Assembly (NCBI RefSeq): GCF_007997385.1
Contig: NZ_VOSC01000007.1
Location: 62,001 to 126,000, forward strand
DNA length: 64,000 nucleotides
DNA from: Seonamhaeicola algicola
GTDB lineage: Bacteria; Bacteroidota; Bacteroidia; Flavobacteriales; Flavobacteriaceae
Direction of reading: 5' to 3'
The position numbers and the translations under genes are program-made. A model generated the notes under the pieces. That model saw nothing but the letters and a program-made list of their open reading frames with translations, searched no databases and was not told the origin of the DNA. This document shows, piece by piece, positions 1-7,796 of this stretch. The first letter of the stretch is position 1. The number at the start of each line of letters is the position of its first letter.

Positions 1-1390
1 GAAGCATTACTGTTTCTCGTCTAGAATCTGAAAACTTACCTTCGGCTATTGTTCCTACGTGATTTGCTAAGTTAGAATCTATATCATTCACAGCATCTGC
101 ACCATCAATATAATGGCCATCTAAAATCAAACCAACAATTCTTCTACCTCCAATAGGTTCATCTCCACTATCATCTTTTATTGCATATTGGTATTCTAAA
201 ACATAATTTGTATTGGGCATTAACTGAAGTGCTTGGTAGGCGTACCTTGAACCTGAATTTTGTAAATAGCCTCCAGACTGACTTGCCGTCCATTTAGCTC
301 CTGCTGTTTTAGAACCATTATCTGATCCGTCATAATTTGTCCAAGATCCATCAGAACTTGATCCAAAAGGTGTTGTAGTACCATCAGTAAATGTTGTAAA
401 TCTCCAATGGTCTGTTTTATCATTAAAATCTCCATTTAAAATTACTGAGGTAACAGGCTTGTATAAATAAACATTATCTACATTAAGCGTTGCTGCATCA
501 TTGGCTGTACCTCCTTCTCCTAATTCTAACTTAATTTCAGTAAATTGATCAACTGGCGAAGAGAAATCTGTTGCTAAATCTAAATCTAAGCTTACCCACT
601 CACCATCTGTTAAGTCCTTATTATAAGTGTACTCTGTAGCCCCATTTACTAAAGTTATTTTCAACTTATCAATACCTGTAGTAAATGTTGAGTGTACATC
701 TAAATGTAAATGTGTAGCTGCAACACCTGTTTCAAAAGCATCTGCAACTACAACTTCATCTAAAGCTATTGATGCTCCTACTGTTTCACTAAGCCTTGAA
801 TACTGTAACACTTTATTTCCTGCTATGGTAGCTTCACTTTGTTGAGCATTTCCGTTTTTCAGGTCTAATCCTGAAGGTTCGTATCTATAAGATATAGTAG
901 CTCCGTTATATTCAATACCATCACTATATATGGCTATAACTTCTTCTAGGCCTACAGTTGGTGCCGCTGGTGCTGAAACTACATCTGTAATTTGATGTTC
1001 TACAGTTAAATCTAAAGATTTTGTAACACTAGGTAGGCCTTTATTTGATTTTGCGGTAACTGTTATGGTGTAAACTGCTTCTGCTACTGTATTTGTATAA
1101 TCATGTGATGCCGTTTCTAATCCGCCAATAGTTACCACAGGGCTACCATCTCCAAAATCAATATCAAATGAAGACATACCAATGGCAATGGGTTTAACGG
1201 TTACAAAAGTTCCGTCGTCTAAACCATTAGCATCTGGCCCTGGAGCAGCATCAAAACTTGAAAATGTAATTTCAGTAAGCCCCGTGCCTTTAGTACTTTC
1301 AGTTGGCGCTGTAATTTCATCATCTTCATTACAAGAAAACACAAGGCCAGTTAGTAACAAAACGTATATTCCTTTTTTTAATAAATTCAT
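1..1390 (-). CDS. PKD-domain surface lipoprotein, C-terminus cut by window edge
   Basis: The gene starts at the ATG at 1388-1390 and stays open to position 1, so its end is missing. The N-terminus is a lipoprotein signal with Cys in LTGLVFSCNEDDE; acidic residues right after the Cys resemble Bacteroidota surface-export signals. A PKD-like domain follows (about residues 40-130, with FDIDFGDGSPVV). Next comes a module of about 120 residues that looks like a jelly-roll glycan-binding domain. The last visible part closely resembles the C-terminal module of the neighbouring lipoprotein (shared SSDGS-TNYDGSDNG stretch). It is the last visible gene of the susCD unit, 37 bp after that neighbour. The likely role is binding alginate at the cell surface. 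Family and location are well supported; the ligand is inferred from context. Confidence 0.8.
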   Translation of the reverse strand, partial: MNLLKKGIYVLLLTGLVFSCNEDDEITAPTESTKGTGLTEITFSSFDAAPGPDANGLDDGTFVTVKPIAIGMSSFDIDFGDGSPVVTIGGLETASHDYTNTVAEAVYTITVTAKSNKGLPSVTKSLDLTVEHQITDVVSAPAAPTVGLEEVIAIYSDGIEYNGATISYRYEPSGLDLKNGNAQQSEATIAGNKVLQYSRLSETVGASIALDEVVVADAFETGVAATHLHLDVHSTFTTGIDKLKITLVNGATEYTYNKDLTDGEWVSLDLDLATDFSSPVDQFTEIKLELGEGGTANDAATLNVDNVYLYKPVTSVILNGDFNDKTDHWRFTTFTDGTTTPFGSSSDGSWTNYDGSDNGSKTAGAKWTASQSGGYLQNSGSRYAYQALQLMPNTNYVLEYQYAIKDDSGDEPIGGRRIVGLILDGHYIDGADAVNDIDSNLANHVGTIAEGKFSDSRRETVML

Positions 1391-1427
1391 AATTTTCTTT
1401 GTTTTTTGTTGTTTAACGTTTGCCTAA

Positions 1428-2375
1428 TTATTCAGCTGGATATACTTTAACATTGTCTATATAAGCATCTACATCGGTAACTGCATAAAACATTATTGCC
1501 ATTTCTCCGCTAGCATTGGTTTTAAACTCTTGTAGCACTTTTGTGTGCGATGTTTTTCCTAGAGCTTTATCGGCTATAAATTGAGAAACAGGTGTGCTAG
1601 CTACAGCATCAGCACCATCTTCAAAGTGAGCATTTAAAACTTCTGATATAATTCTGTTTCCATCAGGTGCTACACCTGCTTGTTCTGCTGGTGTTTTTAT
1701 AGCGTACTCATATTCTAAAATATATTTAACCTCTCGGTCATCATCAGAAGGTGATACTACAATAGCCTGATACGCATATCTTGTATTTGAACTTAAATAT
1801 GGGCCTGCTGAAGTTGATTTAGTCCATTTTGCTCCTTTAGTTTTTGCGCCATTATCTGAACCGTCGTAGTTTGTAAAAGACCCATCGGAACTTGAGTTAA
1901 ATGGACTTGTTGTACCGCCTGTGAATGATGAAAATTTCCAATCGTTTTGGCTATCATCAAAATCACCATTTAAAATAGTTACAGGAATTGGAATAAATTT
2001 ATCTACTACAGCTACATCTAAAGTTACTGTATTTTCTGCATTGTTAGCATCAGATGCTGTTAATGTTACTTGATAAACACCTTCACCTGCTTGAAATGTA
2101 TGTATTGGGTCTTTCTCTGTAGATGTGTTTCCTCCACCAAAGTCCCAAAGAAATTTAGTAGATTCTGTAGATAAGTTATTAAACTCTATAGTTTTAAAGT
2201 TTTCAGCATTTGGTATGTATGTGAAATTTGCTGTTGGCAATACATTATCTGGCTGAGAACCTGCCTCTGGTAAATCAAACTCGAAAGCTTCTTCACAACT
2301 AACCGACAATGCTATTAGCAATAAGCTAAACACCATTAAAATGGTACTTTTAAAAATATTTAATTGATTTTTCAT
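1428..2375 (-). CDS. PKD-domain surface glycan-binding lipoprotein
   Basis: This 315-residue protein has a lipoprotein signal (Cys in LIALSVSCEEAFEFD) with acidic residues after the Cys, as in Bacteroidota proteins displayed on the cell surface. Residues of about 45-125 form a PKD domain (TKFLWDFGGGNTSTEKDP), followed by a C-terminal beta-sandwich module of about 180 residues without catalytic motifs. It lies 20 bp after susD, the usual place of SusE/F-like or other surface glycan-binding proteins. PKD lipoproteins are common in flavobacterial alginate loci. The likely job is to hold alginate near the SusCD pore. The C-terminal module is shared with the next gene, which suggests tandem duplication. 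Confidence 0.85.
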   Translation of the reverse strand: MKNQLNIFKSTILMVFSLLLIALSVSCEEAFEFDLPEAGSQPDNVLPTANFTYIPNAENFKTIEFNNLSTESTKFLWDFGGGNTSTEKDPIHTFQAGEGVYQVTLTASDANNAENTVTLDVAVVDKFIPIPVTILNGDFDDSQNDWKFSSFTGGTTSPFNSSSDGSFTNYDGSDNGAKTKGAKWTKSTSAGPYLSSNTRYAYQAIVVSPSDDDREVKYILEYEYAIKTPAEQAGVAPDGNRIISEVLNAHFEDGADAVASTPVSQFIADKALGKTSHTKVLQEFKTNASGEMAIMFYAVTDVDAYIDNVKVYPAE

Positions 2376-2395
2376 AATTTTTTAAAATTTTAAGT

Positions 2396-3880
2396 TTATT
2401 GAGGGTTTTGCGTTAAAACACCATCACTTAAATTAATTTCTCTTGCCGGAATTGGCAATAGTAACCTTCTAATATTATAACTAGTATATCCCATTTCATC
2501 TGCATGAGCACCTAATATTTCATGAGCTACACCTAATCTTAATAAATCAAAGAAACGGTGGTTTTCAAAAGCTAACTCTACTCGTCTTTCAACTAATAAA
2601 GCGTCTTTTGTTAAAACTGAAGGACGATCGGCTATAGGATCAAAACCTGCTCTTGTTTTTACTTCCATATAAGAATCTATAGCACTGCTATTGTTTGTAG
2701 CATTATCTTCCATAATAGCTTCTGCATGCATTAGTAACACATCTGAATAACGTAAAATAATCCAATCGTTACCTGCATTAGCAGGAGACTCCCCATAAGT
2801 AGGTACGTTTCTATCGGAAATATCAGAACCATCTGGTAAAAACTTAATAACTTCGGCATTTTCAGGTAGTTCTCCATCTGGAAGATCAGCTTCACTACCA
2901 AAAGCAGCATATGAAGCAGCGCCTCTGTTTCCTCCGTGAGACATAAAATCTTCAACAAGGTTTGTATTTACAATATTAAGGCCATCTTGCCTTCCTTGGC
3001 GGCTATATGAGGTAAACTCTGCTGAAAAACCTTGACTCTCATCTGGGTTACCTGATTGGTATTGAATTGCAAAAATGATTTCGCTATTCAATTCATTATA
3101 AAACACATCACTAAAGTTGTTTTGTAAACTAAACTCACCGCTATTAATTATATCTTCACACAGTTGCTTAGCACCTGCATAATTACGTGTTGGTTGTGTT
3201 AAGTAAACTTTGGCTAATAATGCCTGTGCTGCTGCTTTAGAGGCTCTTGCTTTATATTTGTTATCTAAATTTGCAACACCTTCTTGTAAATCTGATACTA
3301 TTTGCTGATATACAGTAACTTCATCAATTCTTGTATAAAGTGCCTCCTTGTCTTCAGCACCAACTACTGTTGTTACTAAAGGCACAGCACCATATAACCT
3401 AACTAAATTAAAGTAAGCATAAGCTCTTAAAAATTTAGCTTCAGCTGAATATTTTTCAATATTTACAGCATCGGCATTATTAACGTATTGTAAAACATTA
3501 TTGGCTCTAAAAATAATTTCATACATAGATTGCCAATAATCTTCAGATTGAATATTTTCTGGTTCAACTATATACCTGTGAAAATCTGCTCTTGAGCCTT
3601 CAAGTGTTTTACTTCTAGTATTATCTGAACGGTGCTCAGTTAAAAGGTATTCTAATTGCACACCTCTGTTATACCTAATTGAACTTGATTGAGTGTTTTC
3701 ATTAACGCCTTGCACAGCATCATAAACACCTATTATACCTGCCAATACATCTTCATCTGATTGGAAAAAACTATCTGCAACAACAGCGCCGTCTGGCAAT
3801 GGATTTAAAAACTCATCACTATCACAAGAGATGTACATAACCCCTGCTATAGCTACTATTAAAAATTTTATATATTTCAT
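2396..3880 (-). CDS. susD: SusD-like outer-membrane glycan-binding lipoprotein
   Basis: A SusD/RagB-family lipoprotein that captures oligosaccharides and lids the SusC transporter. I chose the Met at 3878-3880 because it begins a good lipoprotein signal (MKYIKFLIVAIAG, then YISCDSDEF); an upstream Met at 3913 would overlap susC and put charged residues before the signal. CDSDEF resembles the acidic surface-export signal of flavobacteria. Family features include NPLPDGAVV near the N-terminus, the TPR-rich middle (AEAKFLRAYAYFNLVRLYG) and the C-terminal LERRVELAFE-type segment with RRLLLPIPAREI. The length of about 494 residues is normal. The gene follows susC by 19 bp. Alginate oligosaccharide is the inferred ligand, from the flanking lyases. 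Confidence 0.93.
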   Translation of the reverse strand: MKYIKFLIVAIAGVMYISCDSDEFLNPLPDGAVVADSFFQSDEDVLAGIIGVYDAVQGVNENTQSSSIRYNRGVQLEYLLTEHRSDNTRSKTLEGSRADFHRYIVEPENIQSEDYWQSMYEIIFRANNVLQYVNNADAVNIEKYSAEAKFLRAYAYFNLVRLYGAVPLVTTVVGAEDKEALYTRIDEVTVYQQIVSDLQEGVANLDNKYKARASKAAAQALLAKVYLTQPTRNYAGAKQLCEDIINSGEFSLQNNFSDVFYNELNSEIIFAIQYQSGNPDESQGFSAEFTSYSRQGRQDGLNIVNTNLVEDFMSHGGNRGAASYAAFGSEADLPDGELPENAEVIKFLPDGSDISDRNVPTYGESPANAGNDWIILRYSDVLLMHAEAIMEDNATNNSSAIDSYMEVKTRAGFDPIADRPSVLTKDALLVERRVELAFENHRFFDLLRLGVAHEILGAHADEMGYTSYNIRRLLLPIPAREINLSDGVLTQNPQ

Positions 3881-3899
3881 AACGAATAGTTTTCTTTTA

Positions 3900-6800
3900 T
3901 TAAAAATTAACATTTAAACCAAATGACATGGTACGGAACAATGGTGTACCTGCTCTTTGTGCACCATAAGATTGTGGCGTATTATTATTGTCAACAAATT
4001 CAGGGTTAAATCCATGATAATCATCAGAGGTAATATATATTAAGTTTTGCCCTGTAGCATAAAGCCTTAATGAAGTAACACCAAACTTATTTACAAAATC
4101 TTGTGGTAATGTGTAACCTATATTTACATTTCTTAATGAAAAATACCCGGCACTCATTACAACATCATTAGTTTGTACCCTTGGTTTTAGGAATGATGCA
4201 TCAGGTATTATTCCTGCATCAACAACGGCTTGTTCATCTGAAGTTGCACCTTGCCAATGTGTAAAGAAATATTGATCTCCTATGTTTTTAACTTCGGCAC
4301 CTTGACTACCTTGAATCATGAAAGAAAAATCGAAATTTTTATATTTAAAATCGTTAGTAACACTCCAAACAATTTCTGGATAAGGATCACCAATAATTGT
4401 TTTATCATCATCAGTAATTAAACCATCTCCATTCAAATCTTTTACAATAACATCTTCAGATACACCGTTTATTGGTATCCATGGTGAATCCCAGTATTCA
4501 TTGGCTAATTCTTTATCTACTACATAACCATAAAAAGATGAAATTGGGTTACCAACAGAATTAATCCATTGTGAGTTTCTTCCCCATCCGTCTTCAGTTA
4601 AAGCACCATTAGACTCACCAAAATCAAGTAATTCGTTTTTATTTGTAGAAGCTATTACCGTGGTATTCCACGTAAAGTTTTCATTAGCTATGTTTTTAGT
4701 TCTTAATTCTAATTCCCATCCGCTGTTTTCTACTTTACCTAAATTAGCTATACCTGTATTAAAACCAGTTACATATGATACCGGAGTGTTTAGTAATAAA
4801 TTATCACTAGTTCTTACATAATAATCTAAAGATCCTGAAATTCTATTTCTTAAAAATCCAAAATCTATACCTGGGTTAAACTCTTCTGAAGCTTCCCATT
4901 GTAATAATTGATTAGCAATATTTGTTGGTGAAAACCCAGTAGTTATTCCGCCATTAACAATGGCATTAGTATTATTTAATTGTGCTAAATAAGGCCATGA
5001 ATTAATTAAATCATTACCAACACTAAATCTTTCAGTACCTGTAAGACCGTAACTAATTCTAAGTTTTAATTTACTTAAAACATCACTTTCACTTAAAAAA
5101 TCTTCGTTATGTACATTCCAACCTAAAGAAGCTGCTGGGAAATTACCCCATTTAGTATCTCTACCAAAAACTGAACTCCCATCACGTCTAAACGATGCGT
5201 TTATTAAGTATTTATTTGCAAAAACATAAGAAAGTCTACCAAAGTAACCTATTTTGTTTTGTACAGTTGTGTATTCTCCATCTGCAACAACAGTAGTAGC
5301 TCCTTGTAAATTTTTAAGTAAATCATTGGTATATCCTGTACCTGTTAATTGACTAAATTCTGCTCTTCTGTTTTGAATTGTTAAACCTGCTAAAGCACTA
5401 ATTTCATGTTTACCAAATTGTTTATTATACGATAAGGTATTATCTGATATTAACCTAGTACTAAACCTGTTTTGTAGTAAATATTGTGCTCTACTATTTC
5501 CTGATGCATGATGCTTTGTGCCATCCCATCTTGTTCTTTTACGCTGCTCTAAAGTAACACCCAAAGATGTTTTTGCTAAAAGACCATCAGTAATTTCATA
5601 TTGTAAATATGTGTTACCTAAAAGTTTTGTATTAAACTCATAATGTTCTCTTTCAACATATTGCGCATAAGGGTTAGCATCACCCGAGGTACGAGGTCTG
5701 CTATCACTTCCATTACCGTCTAAATCTAACTCAACTAAATGATTTTCATAAAAATAATCGCCCACACCAACATCAGGATACGCATCTCTATTTATAAATT
5801 GTAAAGTTTCTTCTGTATGATAAATTGGTAACCAAGGTGATTGCCTTATAGGGTTATGAACTGATGTTGGCAATGCTCTTCTTTTTGAATAAGAGGGCGT
5901 AGCACTTAACCCAAACTTAAACTTTTTGCCTAATTTACTATCTAATTTAAGTTTTGCTGTATATAATTTAAAATCATCAGTAATTACAACACCTTCATCA
6001 TGAAGATATCTTAATGATGTTGTAAATTTTGTTTTATCGGTACCTCCACTAGCTGATAATGAATGACTTTGAATAAAACCTCCATTAAAGAAAACATCTT
6101 GCCAATCTCTATCAATACCTGTAACTTCAACTAACTTTTGTGCGTATTGTGTTTGCTCAGAAAGTTCCCCTGTTGCAGCTAACTCTCTAGCTGCCCAATC
6201 AGCAACACTTTTTTTATAATCATCGCTTCCAAAAGCTTGTTTGTAACCTACATACGTATCATATGAGAATTTTGTTTTTCCTTCCTTTCCTGTTTTTGTA
6301 GTAATTAAAATTACCCCGTTAGAACCCTCACTACCATAAATAGCTGCGGATGCTGCATCTTTTAAAATTTCAAAAGATTCTACATCATTCATATCTAAAT
6401 TTCCAAGAAAACTTGAGTCTACTATAACTCCATCAACCACAACTGCAGGACCAGAATCGGCTGTAATAGAACCAAAACCTCTAATAGTTATTGTTGGTGC
6501 TGCTCCTGCTTCAGCTGAACTAGCTTGAATATTTACACCAGATACCTGACCAATTAAGGCATCATCTACTCTAGCTACTGCAATTTGCCCCAAATCTTCG
6601 TTTACAACTTTAGATATAGCTCCTGTTAAATGTGATTTTTTTTGAGTTCCGTACCCAATTACAACTACCTCATCTAGAGCTGAAACATCTTCAGCTAATG
6701 CAATATTGTATACTGATTGATCACCAACTATACGTGTTTGTGCTACAAAACCAACATAAGAAAACTGTATTGCAGCTCCCTTTTTTACTTTAATTTGAAA

Positions 6801-6983
6801 ATTACCATCAAAATCTGTAGTGGTTCCGTTTGTAGTACCAACAACAATAACATTTACACCGGCAATTGGAATATTATCGGCTGCAGAGACAACTGTGCCC
6901 GAAATCTTAATTTCGCCCTGTGCAATTAATACAGTATTAAAAAATAATACCGCAATAAGAGTTAGCTTAATTTTTAAATTCAT
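3900..6983 (-). CDS. susC: SusC-like TonB-dependent oligosaccharide transporter
   Basis: A 1027-residue SusC/RagA-type TonB-dependent receptor. A signal peptide (ending IAQG) precedes a carboxypeptidase-regulatory-like domain (about 25-105, GEIKISGTVV to SYVGFVAQ). The segment DEVVVIGYGTQKKSHLTGAIS leads into the plug domain (VDDALIGQVSGVN, then ILKDAASAAIYGSEGSNGVI), and the rest is a 22-strand barrel ending in aromatic LNVNF. It imports oligosaccharides across the outer membrane with SusD and TonB energy. It is the first gene of its unit, with a 315 nt leader from a promoter at 7305-7335. The alginate substrate is inferred from the surrounding lyases and the operator shared with the lyase operon. 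Confidence 0.95.
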   Translation of the reverse strand: MNLKIKLTLIAVLFFNTVLIAQGEIKISGTVVSAADNIPIAGVNVIVVGTTNGTTTDFDGNFQIKVKKGAAIQFSYVGFVAQTRIVGDQSVYNIALAEDVSALDEVVVIGYGTQKKSHLTGAISKVVNEDLGQIAVARVDDALIGQVSGVNIQASSAEAGAAPTITIRGFGSITADSGPAVVVDGVIVDSSFLGNLDMNDVESFEILKDAASAAIYGSEGSNGVILITTKTGKEGKTKFSYDTYVGYKQAFGSDDYKKSVADWAARELAATGELSEQTQYAQKLVEVTGIDRDWQDVFFNGGFIQSHSLSASGGTDKTKFTTSLRYLHDEGVVITDDFKLYTAKLKLDSKLGKKFKFGLSATPSYSKRRALPTSVHNPIRQSPWLPIYHTEETLQFINRDAYPDVGVGDYFYENHLVELDLDGNGSDSRPRTSGDANPYAQYVEREHYEFNTKLLGNTYLQYEITDGLLAKTSLGVTLEQRKRTRWDGTKHHASGNSRAQYLLQNRFSTRLISDNTLSYNKQFGKHEISALAGLTIQNRRAEFSQLTGTGYTNDLLKNLQGATTVVADGEYTTVQNKIGYFGRLSYVFANKYLINASFRRDGSSVFGRDTKWGNFPAASLGWNVHNEDFLSESDVLSKLKLRISYGLTGTERFSVGNDLINSWPYLAQLNNTNAIVNGGITTGFSPTNIANQLLQWEASEEFNPGIDFGFLRNRISGSLDYYVRTSDNLLLNTPVSYVTGFNTGIANLGKVENSGWELELRTKNIANENFTWNTTVIASTNKNELLDFGESNGALTEDGWGRNSQWINSVGNPISSFYGYVVDKELANEYWDSPWIPINGVSEDVIVKDLNGDGLITDDDKTIIGDPYPEIVWSVTNDFKYKNFDFSFMIQGSQGAEVKNIGDQYFFTHWQGATSDEQAVVDAGIIPDASFLKPRVQTNDVVMSAGYFSLRNVNIGYTLPQDFVNKFGVTSLRLYATGQNLIYITSDDYHGFNPEFVDNNNTPQSYGAQRAGTPLFRTMSFGLNVNF

Positions 6984-7140
6984 AATTTGTCTTTTTAGTT
7001 TAATTTTTAGTTGTAAGAAGTGCTTACTTTACACTAATACATTTTTATTTAACTAACACTAACGCCATAGCACATACAGTTTCAACAATTTTTTTTGTAA
7101 TTTTGTAGTTACATAATTTGCTTAGCATTTTGTGTTTAAT

Positions 7141-7200
7141 TTACTTCCCTCCGAAAAGAAGTAATGGTATAGAAAAGGATAGGCGTGCACCTGTCCTTTT
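7141..7200 (-). promoter_or_regulatory. Two hairpins in the susC leader
   Basis: Two inverted repeats lie in the leader between the susC promoter and start codon. One has perfect 7 bp arms at 7141-7147 and 7158-7164. The other has 11 bp arms at 7173-7183 and 7190-7200, one G-T wobble and a 6 nt loop. Read on the minus strand the larger hairpin is followed by only four T, so it is a weak terminator or attenuator candidate. On the plus strand it is followed by a long T-rich tract, but there is no plus-strand gene to terminate. Confidence 0.5.
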
Positions 7201-7270
7201 TTTTATTTTTTTATCATAAATAGCTTAATGTTTTTAGAAGAGTTAGACATTTAGTTTAGTTTAATATTTT

Positions 7271-7307
7271 TGGTTTTCCAAATTGGTAAACCAGATTGGT
7301 TTCCCAA
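7271..7307. promoter_or_regulatory. Palindromic operator at the susC promoter
   Basis: A palindromic element with internal arms AAACCA/TGGTTT and TGGT-AA-ACCA shares a 25 bp identical core (7278-7302) with the element at 18718-18742. It begins at the downstream edge of the -7 box of the susC promoter, so it covers the expected transcription start. The half AAATTGGTAAACCA matches much of the E. coli UxuR/ExuR box as I remember it (AAATTGGTATACCAATTT). This suggests a GntR/FCD-type uronate-responsive repressor. The regulator is not encoded in the window. Confidence 0.75.
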
Positions 7308-7335
7308 ATATATGTTATTTTTTTGTTAAAACAAA
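7305..7335 (-). promoter_or_regulatory. Bacteroidota promoter for susC
   Basis: Read on the minus strand this is TTTG, 19 bp, then TATATTTG, a perfect match to the Bacteroidota housekeeping consensus TTTG-N19-TAnnTTTG. The expected start near 7298 gives a leader of about 315 nt to the susC ATG. The -7 box abuts the palindromic operator. Confidence 0.8.
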
Positions 7336-7402
7336 CTAAATTTCAAAATTTACATCAAGAATTTAATTTTTATTGGAAGTTGGTTAATGGTATGGTTTGC
7401 AA

Positions 7403-7777
7403 TTAGTTTTTATCGCCAAAATAAGACACTGCTCCACCACTTAAGAAATCTTCTCTTACTGGGCTAAAAGTGTCAATAAGCTCACCTTCCTCTAAACAAA
7501 CTGCACTGTGCATTAAATTTGGTTCAATATATACACCATCACCTGCTTCAACAATTTGTTTTACACCATCTATTTCAAATTCAAACTTACCTGACACGCA
7601 ATACGTTGCTTGTGTATGAAAATGTTGATGTGGAGACCCTAAAGCGCCTTTTTCAAACTTTACTCTTACCATCATAATTTGGTTGTCATATCCTAAGAAT
7701 TTCCTTGATACTCCGCCACCAAGTTCTTCCCATTCCATGTTTTTTGTAATAATGTATTTATCACTAAATCGTTTCAT
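7403..7777 (-). CDS. kdgF: KdgF-type cupin (unsaturated uronate linearization)
   Basis: A single-domain cupin of 124 residues with no signal peptide. KdgF enzymes open the 4,5-unsaturated monouronates released by alginate or pectin lyases into linear keto acids in the cytoplasm. Cupin motif 1 shows a likely metal site (SPHQHFHTQATYCVSGKFEF), and motif 2 is DGVYIEPNLMHSAVC with the expected His. It lies 19 bp after the PL17 gene and is the last gene of the lyase operon. With the SDR two genes away it completes product ring-opening and reduction. The assignment rests on fold, length and context; a generic cupin is the only real alternative. Confidence 0.85.
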   Translation of the reverse strand: MKRFSDKYIITKNMEWEELGGGVSRKFLGYDNQIMMVRVKFEKGALGSPHQHFHTQATYCVSGKFEFEIDGVKQIVEAGDGVYIEPNLMHSAVCLEEGELIDTFSPVREDFLSGGAVSYFGDKN

Positions 7778-7796
7778 AATTTTTAAGTTTTATGTT

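Noticed and set aside
220-435. Short minus-strand open frame in the first lipoprotein gene
   Set aside because: It overlaps the longer PKD-lipoprotein frame, which has a signal peptide and domains; the short translation is low-complexity and without a plausible start context.
7173-7206. Plus-strand terminator
   Set aside because: The stem plus T-tract is strong on the plus strand, but no plus-strand gene lies upstream; I treat it as a leader hairpin of susC instead.
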